In this document: piece by piece, positions 1 to 10,784 of the stretch
Numbering within the stretch: position 1 is the stretch's first letter
Layout: every line of letters begins with the position of its first letter
Assembly (NCBI GenBank): GCA_007026445.1
Contig: VDMD01000005.1
Coordinates: 1,178,001-1,242,000 of the forward strand
DNA: 64,000 nucleotides
Direction of reading: 5' to 3'
From: Schizophyllum amplum
Taxonomy: Eukaryota > Basidiomycota > Agaricomycetes > Agaricales > Schizophyllaceae
The notes under the pieces: model-generated
What the model was told of the DNA's origin: nothing
Databases searched by the model: none
What the model saw: the letters and a program-made list of their open reading frames with translations, nothing else
Program-made: the position numbers and the translations under genes

Positions 1-29
1 GCTTCAAGCCTACGCACCCCAATACATTT

Positions 30-2057
30 GTGAATGACCGTTACGTGTGTTGTTCCGGCGATCTCTTACGATCTGGCTCCCGATCCCACCTCCTTTGCCC
101 CTGCCTCTGCCATCGCAACCTCACGCCGTCTGTCGTGAATTCCTCCAGTGCCGAGCATGGTCCTCAGTCACCGCTCCTCTCCGTTGAGTCCGTCGCACCA
201 CCATCCGCTTCATCTGTCACTTTGAGCGCGGGAGCCGCTCCCTCTTCCCCATCATTCAGATCCAGTGGCGAGCCAACGCTCCTCCCGGGTTGCCATGCAC
301 CCGCTGAGTCCGCCCCGTCAGACCATATGTGCTATCACCATATGCCTCATGCCACCTTGTTCCCTGGCCGGTACCTCCCTGCTGCACGTCCGAATTCCGA
401 CCCACGCGCGAATGCTGCCCCTCCGCCACATGAAGCTGAGGCCCTGCCTCATGTGCATTCTACTCTCAATCGCGATGCGTGGTCATTCTTCCTGCGCGAC
501 TATCCAGATCGCCCATTTGTGGATGCGGTGCTGCACATTATTGATCATGGTGCGGATATCGGATTCGAGGGTGACCGCTCAGTCAGCCAGTCCTGCCGAA
601 ATCTTCGCTCAGCCTTCGAGCATCCGGAAGCCGTCACATCCGCAGTGGATGCCCAGCTGTCAAAGCAGCGTCTGCATGGCCCCTTCACGTCACCTCCCCT
701 CGATCCGTTCCGCTGCTCACCTCTTGGCGTCGCCACCCGCAAGCGGTCCGGGAAACTGCGCCAAATCCATCATCTCTCTTGGCCCCGCGGTACCTCTGTT
801 AATGATGGTGTCCCCGATTCCCAGGCATCCATTGTATATGACACGTTCCGGCATGCCGTCGATGACCTTGTGGCTTCTGGTCGGGGCTCTCTGATGGTCA
901 AGCTTGACCTCGAGCAGGCCTTCCGTCACATACCCATCCGACCCGACGACTGGCCACTCCTTGGATACCACTGGCAGGGTCAGTTCTACTACGAGCTGTT
1001 CCTCATGTTTGGCCTGCGCTCTGCACCATATATTTTCAACCTCTTTGCCGAGGCTCTTCACTGGATCCTCTCCCATCACCTTCCTGCATCTATCCGCCAC
1101 TATCTTGACGACTTCCTGAAGATATTCCGCCCTGGGACCCCCATTAATGTTGTCGAGGCGGCACTGGAATGGACTCGTGCTCTTGCGCGTGAGCTTGGTC
1201 TCAACTTTCAGGACTCCAAAGTAGAGGGACCTACCACTGCTCTGGAGTACTTGGGCATTCTGCTGGACTCCCTTCTCATGGAAGCCCGACTTCCGCCCGA
1301 CAAACTCGCCTATCTTGCAGATCTGCTTCACGGGTGGGACCGAAAAATGCGATGCACCCAGTTGGAGCTTGAGGAGCTCACTGGTTATCTCTTGTTTTGT
1401 GCACAGGTCATTCCCTTCGCTCGTGCATTCATGCGCTCCCTGTTCGACTTCTCCGCTTCTTTCACCTCACGCTTCGCACGACGCCGCATCCCGCGCTCCG
1501 CCCGCCGGGAGCTGAAGTGGTGGCTCCACTTTGCCGTGCCATGGAACGGAGTGCGCTATCTTGGCAACCAGCGCGTGGACGTTAACATCTACACTGACGC
1601 CAGTGGCACAAAGGGTGCTGGTGGCATATTCGGCAATAAATGGTTCGCCACCCGCATTCCTCTTCGCTACACCTCTCGCGACATCAAGTGGAAGGAATTC
1701 TACGCTATAATTCGCGCCATTCGCTGCTGGGGGCCGGAATTCCATGGCAAAAACATCATCTTTCACACCGACAACACCAATGTATTCAACGCCATTCGCA
1801 ACCTGTCTATCCGCTCCGCACCCGTCATGGAGCTCTTGCGCCAACTCATTGGCTTTGCCTCACAACTCGACTTTACATTTGAGGTACGATGGCTGCCCAC
1901 AAAGGAGAATGGTCTCGCGGATGCCGCTTCCCGCTTCGAATTCACCCGTCTCTTCTCCCTTGCACCATACCTCGACCGACAGGCGAGTCCAGTCGTCCTT
2001 TCACTCCATCCTCATGTGCTCGATCCCTCATCTCGTCCCGACATCTGCTCGTCTTGA
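30..2057 (+). CDS. Reverse transcriptase-RNase H polyprotein (DIRS/Ngaro type), 5' end uncertain
   Basis: Copies element RNA into DNA. The 675-codon open frame begins at a GTG near the window edge, so the true start probably lies upstream or further in. Residues about 1-150 are Ser/Pro-rich and gag-like or linker. The RT domain follows, with a basic KLRQIHHLSWP block, the VKLDLEQAFRHI aspartate motif and the catalytic YLDD box at about residue 358. RNase H occupies about residues 515-650, with the acidic residues in TDASG, the Glu of KWKEFYA, TDNTNV and LADAASR. No integrase, protease or tyrosine recombinase domain is present in this frame. The frame is uninterrupted, so the copy may be young. 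Confidence 0.85.
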   Translation: MNDRYVCCSGDLLRSGSRSHLLCPCLCHRNLTPSVVNSSSAEHGPQSPLLSVESVAPPSASSVTLSAGAAPSSPSFRSSGEPTLLPGCHAPAESAPSDHMCYHHMPHATLFPGRYLPAARPNSDPRANAAPPPHEAEALPHVHSTLNRDAWSFFLRDYPDRPFVDAVLHIIDHGADIGFEGDRSVSQSCRNLRSAFEHPEAVTSAVDAQLSKQRLHGPFTSPPLDPFRCSPLGVATRKRSGKLRQIHHLSWPRGTSVNDGVPDSQASIVYDTFRHAVDDLVASGRGSLMVKLDLEQAFRHIPIRPDDWPLLGYHWQGQFYYELFLMFGLRSAPYIFNLFAEALHWILSHHLPASIRHYLDDFLKIFRPGTPINVVEAALEWTRALARELGLNFQDSKVEGPTTALEYLGILLDSLLMEARLPPDKLAYLADLLHGWDRKMRCTQLELEELTGYLLFCAQVIPFARAFMRSLFDFSASFTSRFARRRIPRSARRELKWWLHFAVPWNGVRYLGNQRVDVNIYTDASGTKGAGGIFGNKWFATRIPLRYTSRDIKWKEFYAIIRAIRCWGPEFHGKNIIFHTDNTNVFNAIRNLSIRSAPVMELLRQLIGFASQLDFTFEVRWLPTKENGLADAASRFEFTRLFSLAPYLDRQASPVVLSLHPHVLDPSSRPDICSS

Positions 2058-2137
2058 ACATCTGCATGACACCTCTCGTTGGCCGCTTCCACGGCTTGCG
2101 CCTCCCAGTCCTCTGGCCTTCCGGCGCTGCTTGGTTT

Positions 2138-2263
2138 GGCCCGTGCTTGCGGCCGAGAGTCGTGCAGTCCGGATTCCCACCGGCTGCCGCTCGCGGTCAC
2201 ATCACGGCGACCCGCCTTGGACCGCAATCGCAGATTGTTCACCCAGACGAGCACGCATAGATG
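2138..2263 (+). repeat. 126-bp direct repeat, copy 1 (putative B1)
   Basis: Read by eye as identical to 2572-2697. It starts 80 bp after the RT-RNase H stop codon and is taken as the internal repeat of the split direct repeats. Confidence 0.85.
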
Positions 2264-2351
2264 GAACGGTCAAAGCCCTTTGACCGCGGTCTATGCACGC
2301 GAGGAAGCACGTGCCGCGCCCATAGGCGCGGCGCGCCTTTGTACTTACTCT

Positions 2352-2447
2352 TCGTCTCGCTTCGTACCTACCACCACTCACAGCATGCTCGCAGGTACTA
2401 TTCCTCGTCTCGCTTCGTACCTACCACCACTCACAGCATGCTCGCAG
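2352..2447 (+). repeat. 43-bp tandem duplication inside the element
   Basis: A 43-bp unit at 2352-2394 recurs at 2405-2447 with a 10-bp spacer. It lies between the two 126-bp repeats, in the segment that would be A2. Confidence 0.8.
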
Positions 2448-2571
2448 TACTTGCAGCTGCTCGATTTGTTTTCTCCCTCCCTCCTCCCTTCTTACGATTT
2501 TCTTACCTTTTTTCTCGTACTTATTCGTACTTCGCTTCTCGCTCCTGTAGTATGTACAGTCCCTCGTGGCA

Positions 2572-2697
2572 GGCCCGTGCTTGCGGCCGAGAGTCGTGCA
2601 GTCCGGATTCCCACCGGCTGCCGCTCGCGGTCACATCACGGCGACCCGCCTTGGACCGCAATCGCAGATTGTTCACCCAGACGAGCACGCATAGATG
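2572..2697 (+). repeat. 126-bp direct repeat, copy 2 (putative B2, element end)
   Basis: Second copy of the 2138-2263 repeat. Similarity ends right after the shared ATAGATG, which I take as the right end of the element. Confidence 0.8.
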
Positions 2698-3264
2698 TTC
2701 GAATTAGCGCCCGCCGCGAGCAGACCGAGCTTCCGTTCACGAGGATTTCTCTCTGTTTCTCTCTGCGAAGCGTCTCAGGCAATCTGCTCGGCAAGAACAG
2801 TTCAATGGGGTCGCAATGATTACTAGTAGTGATCAAGTTAATATGTCGATCCGTTCTAGGGCGTAGCAATGCAGAAAACATGTGCAGTTGGATGCAAGGA
2901 AGTATGCAGTTGGATGCAGGGGGATGCAGTTAAGTGCAGGGGGCGATGCAGTAGGATGCAGGGGGTGGGCAGTTGGATGCAGATGTGCAGATACAAAATG
3001 CGGGTGCGAGCAGTTGATGCTAAGAATACAGTAAGTAGATGCGGGGGCAGCAAGCAAGACATGGTAAGTACAGCAGTTCATTCAGAACGAGGGGGATGCG
3101 TAAATGAGGGTAGATGGGGAGCAGATGGGGGTAAAGGGGTAGGTAATGTGAGTGGGGAAAGCAATGGGAGAGTAACGGGGGTTGAACCCGAACTGCCACG
3201 CAATATTATACAGGACTGAGAATATATGGATAGATGGGAGAATGGGAGGTCCAGTAAGGGTGTC
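2698..3264. other. Intergenic, with a GCAGTTGGATGCAG-type minisatellite
   Basis: From about 2880 to 2992 an imperfect 17-22 bp unit built on GCAGTTGGATGCAGGGG recurs about five times. Downstream the DNA is G-rich on the plus strand up to about 3190. The open frames over it are products of the repeat. No gene is seen. Confidence 0.7.
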
Positions 3265-5411
3265 CTATTGCGCGCCTGCAGTCGCCTTCGCAGCGAACTC
3301 CTCGCCCGCCTTGATGAAGGGCTGGAAGATCGCATTGCGGTCCTGGAAGTCGTTATGCACAACGTTCACGAGGTACCACGTATCCATAAGCTCCGTGATG
3401 AGCTTGTACGACGGGTGGTCGGGGCCATATACCTTCGCCCACTGCTGCCCGAGCTCGTAGGCCTCGTCCTGAGGAGCGTAGATTAGACTTAGCCTCGCGG
3501 AAAAGAGACAAAGCGAGTAAAGAGAGAAGTGTGATGCGCACCTTCCACGCCATGAAGCTCACCGCCTCCACGATGGTAGGTTGGACGATCTCCTTCCCAG
3601 GGAAGACGCCCCAGGTGACGGCGTTAGGCCCGTCGGAGCGCGTGTTCGTGCGTAGGTCCCCGTTCTTGTTGATCACGTAGTACGTGATGTTGCTGTCCTG
3701 CTCTATATACGACAGGAGGAGCGAAAGGAGCGTGGGGCTGACGAAGAACTCGAGGTAAGCCTGCGATGCACGCGTCAGCAATATTTTTGATACTCAAGCA
3801 CAATACAGGCGCACCTTCTGGTAAACGTAGCCATTGCTGGGACCCCAGCCGAATATGCGATCGTCGCTGCGCACGCCGTTGACTGCCGGCTGCGAGTTGA
3901 TCGTCAGGAAGCCGAGCTCGTTCATCCGCGCCAGCTGCGTGCTGATGACGTTCGTCTCGGCATTCAACTCTTGGTCCGACCATGGCAGGGCCTTCAGTTG
4001 GCCCATACAGCGCTGGCTGAACAACCTGCAGATATCAGCGACCGCTAGCGGCTCGCCCCACAACTTGAGCGCATCCTCTTTCTAAAGTACACTGGTGAGC
4101 GAGAGTAAGCGCGCGGACGGGAGAGTCAACTCACGGTCTGCTTGATAGACACTCCATAACCGTCGAGCTCGCCATAGGCCGGACTGCGCGAGTCACCAAA
4201 TCGACCGTTGGGGTACTCGTCCCAGTTTTCGGTGCGCGAGATGTACGACCTTGTGCGGTTGGCCCAGAAGATCGGCCGAATGTTCTCCGCGCGACGGGTG
4301 GGCGTGAGCGACTGCCTCCACGGCAAGGGCTTGATCGTCTCGACCCTCGGGACAAGCTGCAGCTCCTCCAGCAGCATCTTCGTCGCCTTCTCAAGGTTCA
4401 TGGTGTAGAAATGCAGGCCCTTGATGCCAATGTCCTCCGCCAGGATCCGCCTGCACATCTCCGCGACGAGCTTGGTGCCGATCGCGCGCACTCGCTCGTC
4501 GTCGTTTTTGTGCGGCTCGAGCGCGTCCATGAAGTTCTGAGGTATGACCGTCTTGGCGAGGCTGGTCGCGCGCAGGAACCCGTTCCACGTCTGGATGGGC
4601 GCAATACCAGGGACGATGGGGATGGTGATCCCCGCGGCGCGCACCTCGCGCACCCAGGAAATGAAGATCTCCACATCGTAGAACATCTGCGTGAAGATGA
4701 AGTTCACGCCGGCGTCAATCTTCTCCTTCAGCCACCGCATCTCCTGCGCGCGCTCCTCCTCCGGCAGCAGCATGTGCTGCGGGAACCCAGCGACCGCGAT
4801 GTCGAAGTAGTCCCCGTACTCGTGGCGGATGTGCCGTACGAGGTCGATGCCGTGCACAAAGCCGCCCTCAGTAGCTTCCCACTCGTCCTTTCCACTCGGT
4901 GGGTCACCACGCAGCGCTAGGATGTTGCGGCAGCCGTGCGCTTTGGCGTCCTATAGATGGGTGGGTGGTTAGCCGCATGCGGCAAGAACAATACGGGGAG
5001 GCGCACCTTGAGCGCGATGTCCACCTTCTCCTTCGGCATGTTCGTGCACGTTAGGTGCATGCATGTCTCGATGCCGATGAGGCCCTGGCATGTCTTGACC
5101 ATCTCCGAGGTGAGATCGGATGTCCGTCCCCCCGCGTTCCTGCAATGCGAACCGATTGAGTACAACCGCTAGCGTAGCAGCCAACACACCACGCACCATG
5201 TAATATCAATGAACTCGGGCCCCAGTCCGCGCATGCGCTCTATGCGATCCAAAAGGTTCTGCAGGCCCTGCGACGACACATGAGGCTACATCGTCGACAC
5301 AATGCGGGGCACGCGATGCGCTACCTGAGCGGTCCGGGGAGGGAAGTACTCGAACGACCACCAGACTTTGTCATCTTTGGACGACTGCTGGATCTTTTGG
5401 CTGATTTTCAT
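3265..5411 (-). CDS. MTHFR: Methylenetetrahydrofolate reductase
   Basis: Reduces 5,10-methylene-THF to 5-methyl-THF for methionine synthesis, in the cytosol. Seven exons on the minus strand: 5411-5325, 5267-5197, 5139-5007, 4950-4135, 4081-3815, 3760-3542, 3468-3265. They join in frame to 598 aa, close to yeast MET13 (about 600 aa). Exon 1 carries the N-terminal SFEYFPPRT block. The barrel follows with FIDITW across a splice, CMHLTCTNMP and LALRGDPPSG. GVNFIFTQMFYD is in the large exon. The C-terminal fungal/animal half contains VFPGKEIVQPT and ends in a short Ala-rich tail. The ATG at 5411 is the first in frame before the conserved block. Fungi usually have two MTHFR isozymes, and which this is cannot be told. 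No frame breaks. Confidence 0.95.
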
Positions 5412-5745
5412 GGCAAACCCAAGAGAAAAAAGGAACGGACGACTTGGAAGAGAACAAGGATGCCGCACACAAATGTCACCTCATTATTCACGGCAAGCGC
5501 CGATCTCGGCCGACGGCCCGATAAACAAGGGCGAGGTCTATCCCACGGTCATTGACGCTGAACATCAGGTTGACAAAGTTGCCGCGTTACACACAAAGGT
5601 TCCGTCGTGCCTTTGAGAGAGATTACATTTGTAAGTAGGTATGTAAATTTTGTGCTCGTAGGTAAGTGATACTGCGCCACTGTAGCAGCAGAGCTCCACG
5701 GCTGTAGTAGCAGGACTGCATGGCAGTAGGACCACACCTTTACGT

Positions 5746-7564
5746 CTAGTAGACATACGGGATGAACTTGTACGGCACGACCTGGCAGTACTTCTCCCAG
5801 TCCTCTCCGTACTTGCGGGAGCACCTAGAATCGATATGTTTAGCCCACCACAGCTAGGCTGGACAAAGGATACTCACCGCTCGAAATCCCGCCCCACCCG
5901 GTGCACCAGCACCGTGATGAAGAAGACGGAGTAGAAGTACGGGATGATGGACGCGGTGCCGATGCACGCGCCCCAGGTGAAGCTCATGATCCAGTCCGCG
6001 ACGTAGTTCGGCTTGCGCGACCACGCCCACCAGCCGCTGGTGAGCAGGCGGTTGCTGGTGGGTGAGTTAGCAAACATCCGGCAAAGGATGCCTGAGAGAC
6101 AACGACAGCACGTGGATCTCCTACTCACCCATGCTTCGTCTGAATATACGTCGGGTTCTCCACCGTGTTCCACGGCAGCTGCGGGAACGCTGTGCGGAAC
6201 TCCGTGATCCCCTGCTGTTGCATCTTGAAGTGACTCTTCTGCGCCATCGCCGTGTCCCACACGAAGTACGCCGTGCAGAGGGTAGTGTAGAGCAGCACGT
6301 ATGTCGGCGTGGAGAAACGGTACTTGGACGGGTCGTGCGAGGCCATGTAGACGACGGAGTAGACGTAGGACTGGGGAGGGGGAATAATGGTAAGATGAAT
6401 TATCAATTGATAGAGCATAGATCTTACGAAGGGTACACCGGCAAAGTTCCAAAAGATGACCATGAAGCCCCACTTCTCGTGGTACATGTCCCAAGTCTGA
6501 GGGATGCACTCTTCACCCTTGGCGCTATAGGGGAGGTCAGAGATATGGGGTTTATGAGCCGAGCAATTCATACCATGCGTTGATGTAGAACCAGGTCGCA
6601 AGACACATGAAGGCCATGTTCTAGCAGACACAGTTAGGACGAGCGGAAACGATGAATTAGGGGAAATTTTACCGGAGTCACGAAGCCGTAAACCTCGTAC
6701 TGCTTGCAGGCGCCAGACACGGCGAGGAAGAACACGATAACCCATGGAATCCGTACTTCCGCCCACATCTTCAAGTCAATGTGCCCGATGCGCGGGTTCA
6801 ACGACGCGCCCATGAACACATCGTACAAAAAGTTGCCCGACATGCGCATTTGGGTCCCCGTGGCCACCGCAACAAAGTACATCCCGAAGGAGACCGCGAA
6901 GCCCCAGATCATCGCGACCGTCATGAGGGGGCCATAGTTGTCGATAATCTCGGTGAGGCGGAAGACGCCCGAGAGGTGCAGCGCGGCGGCGGTGGCCATC
7001 GTCGCGTAGAGCGACCAAAGCGCGTTGCACTTGTACATGAGGGTCTTGTAGCCGAGGGACGGGACAGGGAGGCCCTCTTGGTCAAAGCCGGGCATGACCC
7101 AAGCGAGGAAGAGCTGGAAAAAGACGTTGCCCGAGTAGACTTTCCATGCGTACGCGTTGGGGAACGCGTCCTATGCGAGTCGGTCAGACTATGCAGATGC
7201 AGATGGGAAAGCTACTCACGACGCTAACATGCTTCCACATGCGCTCGAGGAAGGGGGTGATCTCGTCGGTGGATTTCGGGTAGACAAGCTGGCCGTCGTA
7301 GAACCAGAGGCATATCCAGAGGTAGTACATCAGGATCGGAAAGCCCGTCATGATAGCCAGCACACCCCATGGACCGCCGAACTCATAGCTGGCGTCCAGT
7401 CAGCACTCAGGAGTTCACGCGACGAGAGGGAACGGTGCGCACCTCTCGTGCTTGTCGAGGCGCTGGTCGAGCTTTTTGCCCTCCTCAGTGACGGCGAGCT
7501 TCGCGTGTCCGTTGCCGTTGGCGTGCCCGTTCGCGGCGTTTGTCCGCTGCCTGAGTTCCGACAT
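5746..7564 (-). CDS. ERG4: Delta(24(24(1)))-sterol reductase (ERG4)
   Basis: Last step of ergosterol synthesis: reduces the C24(28) double bond of the tetraenol in the ER membrane. Eight exons on the minus strand: 7564-7443, 7388-7220, 7170-6673, 6620-6574, 6524-6428, 6370-6129, 6054-5878, 5824-5746. They sum exactly to 476 aa (yeast Erg4 is 473). The ERG4/ERG24 family signature is seen as [17 protein letters not shown] with several hydrophobic segments. The C-terminal [10 protein letters not shown] and [12 protein letters not shown] lead to a terminal FIPYVY like that of yeast Erg4. The N terminus is a polar [10 protein letters not shown] stretch. The start ATG is 135 bp from the COQ3 ATG on the other strand, so the two share a promoter region. 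Confidence 0.96.
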
Positions 7565-7699
7565 GGTCGTCGTCGCGGAGAACTTCGAACACGTTAGCGC
7601 CCGTCCATAAAATATCGCACGATGCGAGGGTTTTCGGCCCGGGAGCCGAGAGAGCAGAGTCACATGGTGGCGCGCGCGCGCGACCCGACCAAACACGTC
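7565..7699. promoter_or_regulatory. Bidirectional promoter region between ERG4 and COQ3
   Basis: Only 135 bp separate two divergent start codons. The interval is GC-rich with a CG-dinucleotide run near 7673-7682. No clear TATA element is seen, so common control of a sterol gene and a quinone gene is possible but inferred. Confidence 0.6.
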
Positions 7700-8707
7700 A
7701 TGTTTGTCCGTTTTACGCGCCCGCTCACCGTCGCGGCGCCGAGGATAGCGCGATGCTTGTCGACGGGCAGCGCAGTGAGCGGGGGATCTGTGAACCCAGC
7801 GGAGATTGCGTTCTTCTCAAAGCTGTCGTCGCAGTGGTGGGATGAGACGGGCGAGTTTGGCTTTCTGCACCGGATGAACCCAGTGCGCGTGCAGTTCATT
7901 CGCGACAAGTTGCACGAGATCGCGCTCGACGGCAAGACTGAAGACTTCCGCGCGCCGTCGAAGGGGGGCGACGGCCCAGTCAACGTTCTGCGCGGCTTGA
8001 ATGTCCTTGACATTGGATGTGGCGGCGGGCTGCTGTCCGAGGTGCGTGCTCCTGCCAATCCTTACACGCTCGCAGACTGAATACCGCACAGAGTCTTGCC
8101 CGATTAGACGCCAAAACCCTCGCAGTAGATGCGTCGCACTCCAATATCGCCATCGCCTCGCTGCACGCCTCCACAGACCCCGGCCTCGCACACAACCTCG
8201 AATACAGGCACTGCGCCGCCGAATCCCTCGTCGAAGAGGGCAAACAGTTCGACGTCGTATGCTCGATGGAAGTCATCGAGCACGTCGACCACCCCGCCGC
8301 CTTCCTCGACACCTGCAGCCGCCTGGTCAAGCCGAATGGCCACCTCTTCCTGTCCACCATCGCCCGCACACCACTAGCGTACTTCCTTACCATCTTCATG
8401 GCGGAGAAGGTGCTGGGCAAGGTCTCGCAGGGAACGCATACATACTCCAAGTACATCAATCCCAGCGAACTGGTTGAGCACTTCCAGACAGTGAGTCGTA
8501 TCGTGATTTGACTGTCGGCCCGATTGCTAACGATGGCTGTAGAGGGGCTGGATCACCAGCGATGTACCGACTCGCACGCAGGCCGAGGTGCGGGGAATGG
8601 TGTACAATCCGCTCAGCGCGAAGTGGTCGTTGGCGCCGCGGGATGCTTGGGCAGCAGACCACTGCAACTACGTTTTCTGGGTGCGCAAGCCTGCAGAGAA
8701 ACCTTGA
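7700..8707 (+). CDS. COQ3: Ubiquinone biosynthesis O-methyltransferase COQ3, mitochondrial
   Basis: SAM-dependent O-methyltransferase of coenzyme Q synthesis (UbiG/Coq3 family) in the mitochondrial matrix. Exons 7700-8041, 8092-8490 and 8543-8707 give 301 aa. The chosen ATG gives an Arg/Ser-rich mitochondrial presequence (MFVRFTRPL...RCLSTGS). In-frame ATGs at 7622 and 7664 also exist. Motifs are the NPAEIAFFSKLSSQWWD family start, SAM motif I LDIGCGGGLLSE split by intron 1, CSMEVIEHV, and GTHTYSKYINPSEL. It ends NYVFWVRKPAEKP. No frame defects. Confidence 0.94.
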
Positions 8708-8894
8708 ATGTACAGTTCGATCCAGTGAAATACCACGTCTGGCTGCATTTGCCCTCACGACACTCGTACTCATCGCAGCGGACGATCCGTAAGTAGTGCG
8801 ACTAAGTTAAGCTATAAAGCATAGCTGGTGAACTTCCTCCATTACACAACACAGTACACACGGAGGACCGCAGTACACATGGAGTCACCTTCAC

Positions 8895-10594
8895 CTAACC
8901 CTCCGGCACCCCCGCCGCCCCCGTACCCGCACCCGCCATCCCACCCATACCTCCACCCGCTGCCCCTCCCCCTCCTCCCCCACCCGCCCCCTTCCTCTTC
9001 TTCTCCTTCCGCTTCTGCCGCTTCTCAAACGTATCCATCGCCTCGTCCATCGCCAACAGATCCTTGATCGACGGCACGGCGGAGGAGGCGAGGGGCGCGA
9101 GGCGGGCGGGCGGGGTCGCGTCGTCGCCGTCTTCGCCGTCTTCGGGGGCTGCGCGATTGTGTGCGTTGTCCTCGCCGTCACGGCCGGAAGGTGGACCAGC
9201 GCCGGAAGAGGCTTTGCCTTTGCCCTTATTCACCGCCTTCCTTATAGCAGCCAAAGCAGGCGGTGTGGCTGAGCGAGGCGGCTCGGGCTCGTCGTCGGTG
9301 AACCAGCGGCCGCGGGGCAGAGAGGGCTCGGAGGGTCCTTGGTCCATGGGCTTGTTGTCGGTGGGTCCGCCTGTCGCGCTTCCCGTGGGTTCGACGTCTT
9401 GCATTTCGCCAGGCTCGACACCTTCCATCTCGCCAGGCTCGTTGCCTATACCTGGCTCGATGCCTGTACGAGGCTCGATGCCTATGCGTGGCTCGATGCC
9501 TTGCATCTCACCCGGCTCTACGTCGTCCTCATCCTCGTCTTCATCATCCGGGATCCCCTCATAGTCGCCCGCGTCGGCGAAGATATCGAAGTCTTCCGGT
9601 ATGGTCGGCGGTGTTGGTTCGCGTGGTTTTGGTGGGACCGCGTCGCTCTCTGGCAGGGCTGCTGCGTTGCTCCCTACCGGTGGCGATCCGGACGTACCAA
9701 TGGATGGCTTACCCGACGCGCCGGACGCAGACGGTGCACCAGCAGCAGACTGCGCGTCCTCGACCTTGCGCTTCTTCTTCTTCCTCTCCCCATCCCCCTC
9801 CGTCCTGGCTTTCTTCTTCTTCGTCTTTTCCCCTACCGGCTTAAACCCAATGGACTTGAACTTGCTCCTGTCGATGGTTTTGTCTTCTTTGGGAGGGGGA
9901 GGGGCTGCGGCGGTATCCCTGCTGGTAACACCAGCAGCTGCCTTACCAGCCTTACGCTTCTCCTTCATTTGCTGAATGATATCGGCGCGCGAGCGCTTCT
10001 CCGCGGGGGCGGCTGGCGCCTCTGGAGGTGGAGAGACGTCTTCGCCGCGGTAGGCAGCCTCGAGCATGTCGTCGTCGTCAGTGTTGCGTGTCTCCTTTGC
10101 GCGGTTGGCCTCTAGCAATGATAGATCGAGGCCCTTGACGAGGATGGTGTGATCGCTGTCGCCGCCGAGGTAGCGGCGCTGCTGTTCGACCTGGACATAT
10201 GGTTTAGACATAATAGAGCGTGGGGAGTGGGATCACGCACAAGCTCCTTATCCTCGTTCGCTGTGCGTTTCTCAAAGTCCTGTAGCAGGGCCTCGGCCTG
10301 CGCGTAGTCGCTCGCCTTGCCATGGCGCCGCTCCTCGGCGCGGTCGCGGTATTTCTGCTCTGTCTCCTTCTTGACCTTGCGCGGCTTGAACGCAGGCTTC
10401 GAGGCATCTACGGTCTTGCTTCGCGTGCTGTCAGTACGTGGGGAACAGTGGGGGAAGTGTGCGCACGGCTTAGACTTGTCCTTGCCATTGTACTTGGCTT
10501 TTGGAGCAGCGGGTGCGCTCAGCAGTTGTCTGAATGATTCCTACGCCCATGAGTACGCCTCCGCCTATGTTGTGGGTCCACATACCTGATCCAT
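8895..10594 (-). CDS. RED/IK-family spliceosomal protein
   Basis: Homologue of RED (IK), a spliceosomal B-complex protein, nuclear. Four exons on the minus strand: 10594-10586 (only 9 nt, Met-Asp-Gln), 10540-10467, 10427-10241, 10190-8895, summing to 521 aa. The RED_N core is recognised by ESFRQLL, KYRDRAEERRHGK, and VEQQRRYLGGD followed by HTILVKGLD. RED's C-terminal half is not recognisable. Instead there are acidic and low-complexity stretches, Lys-rich nuclear-localisation-like runs (KKKKRK), a degenerate IEPxxG/VEPGEM repeat around 9395-9520, SIKDLLAMDEAMDTFEKRQKRKEKKRKG, and a poly-Gly tail. An upstream in-frame Met exists, but the MDQ start joins directly to the family N terminus. Divergent from the sterol acyltransferase gene, 190 bp away. 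Confidence 0.82.
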
Positions 10595-10784
10595 GAGTGG
10601 ACGCAGGAAGCAAGCGATGCGCGCGGTCAAAGCGGCACGCGCGCACTTCCCTTTGCGGCTGGGTCCGAGGCCCGAGGAGAAGACGTCGACGGAATCATCG
10701 TCATCGCCTCCATCACGTCTGCCACCCCCAGTTCGCTCCTTGACTCTGACTCTCATCTTTCACCGGCCTGGCTGCCGCTTTGCA

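Larger units (their letters stand above)
1..2697 (+). mobile_element. DIRS/Ngaro-like retrotransposon, right-hand part
   Basis: The left end is cut by the window. What is visible is a reverse transcriptase-RNase H reading frame followed directly by two copies of a 126-bp repeat with about 308 bp between them. An internal-plus-terminal repeat downstream of the last ORF fits the split direct repeat layout (A1...B1-A2-B2) of Ngaro-type YR retrotransposons, rather than LTRs. No tyrosine recombinase frame is seen between the RT-RNase H stop and the first repeat, where Ngaro elements normally carry one. It may lie upstream, or the copy may be non-autonomous. Class is inferred from RT-RNase H type plus repeat layout. 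Confidence 0.7.

Noticed and set aside
2880..3000. Regular short repeats that might be a CRISPR array
   Set aside because: Units are contiguous and imperfect with no unique spacers, and the organism is a eukaryote. It is a minisatellite.
3160..3200. GTTGAACCC resembling a tRNA T-arm on the minus strand
   Set aside because: No A box, no cloverleaf stems and no acceptor stem can be formed around it.
9064..10115. Long plus-strand reading frames over the RED/IK gene
   Set aside because: They are antisense shadows created by GC-rich, low-complexity coding sequence. The minus strand has the conserved RED motifs and exact exon phases.
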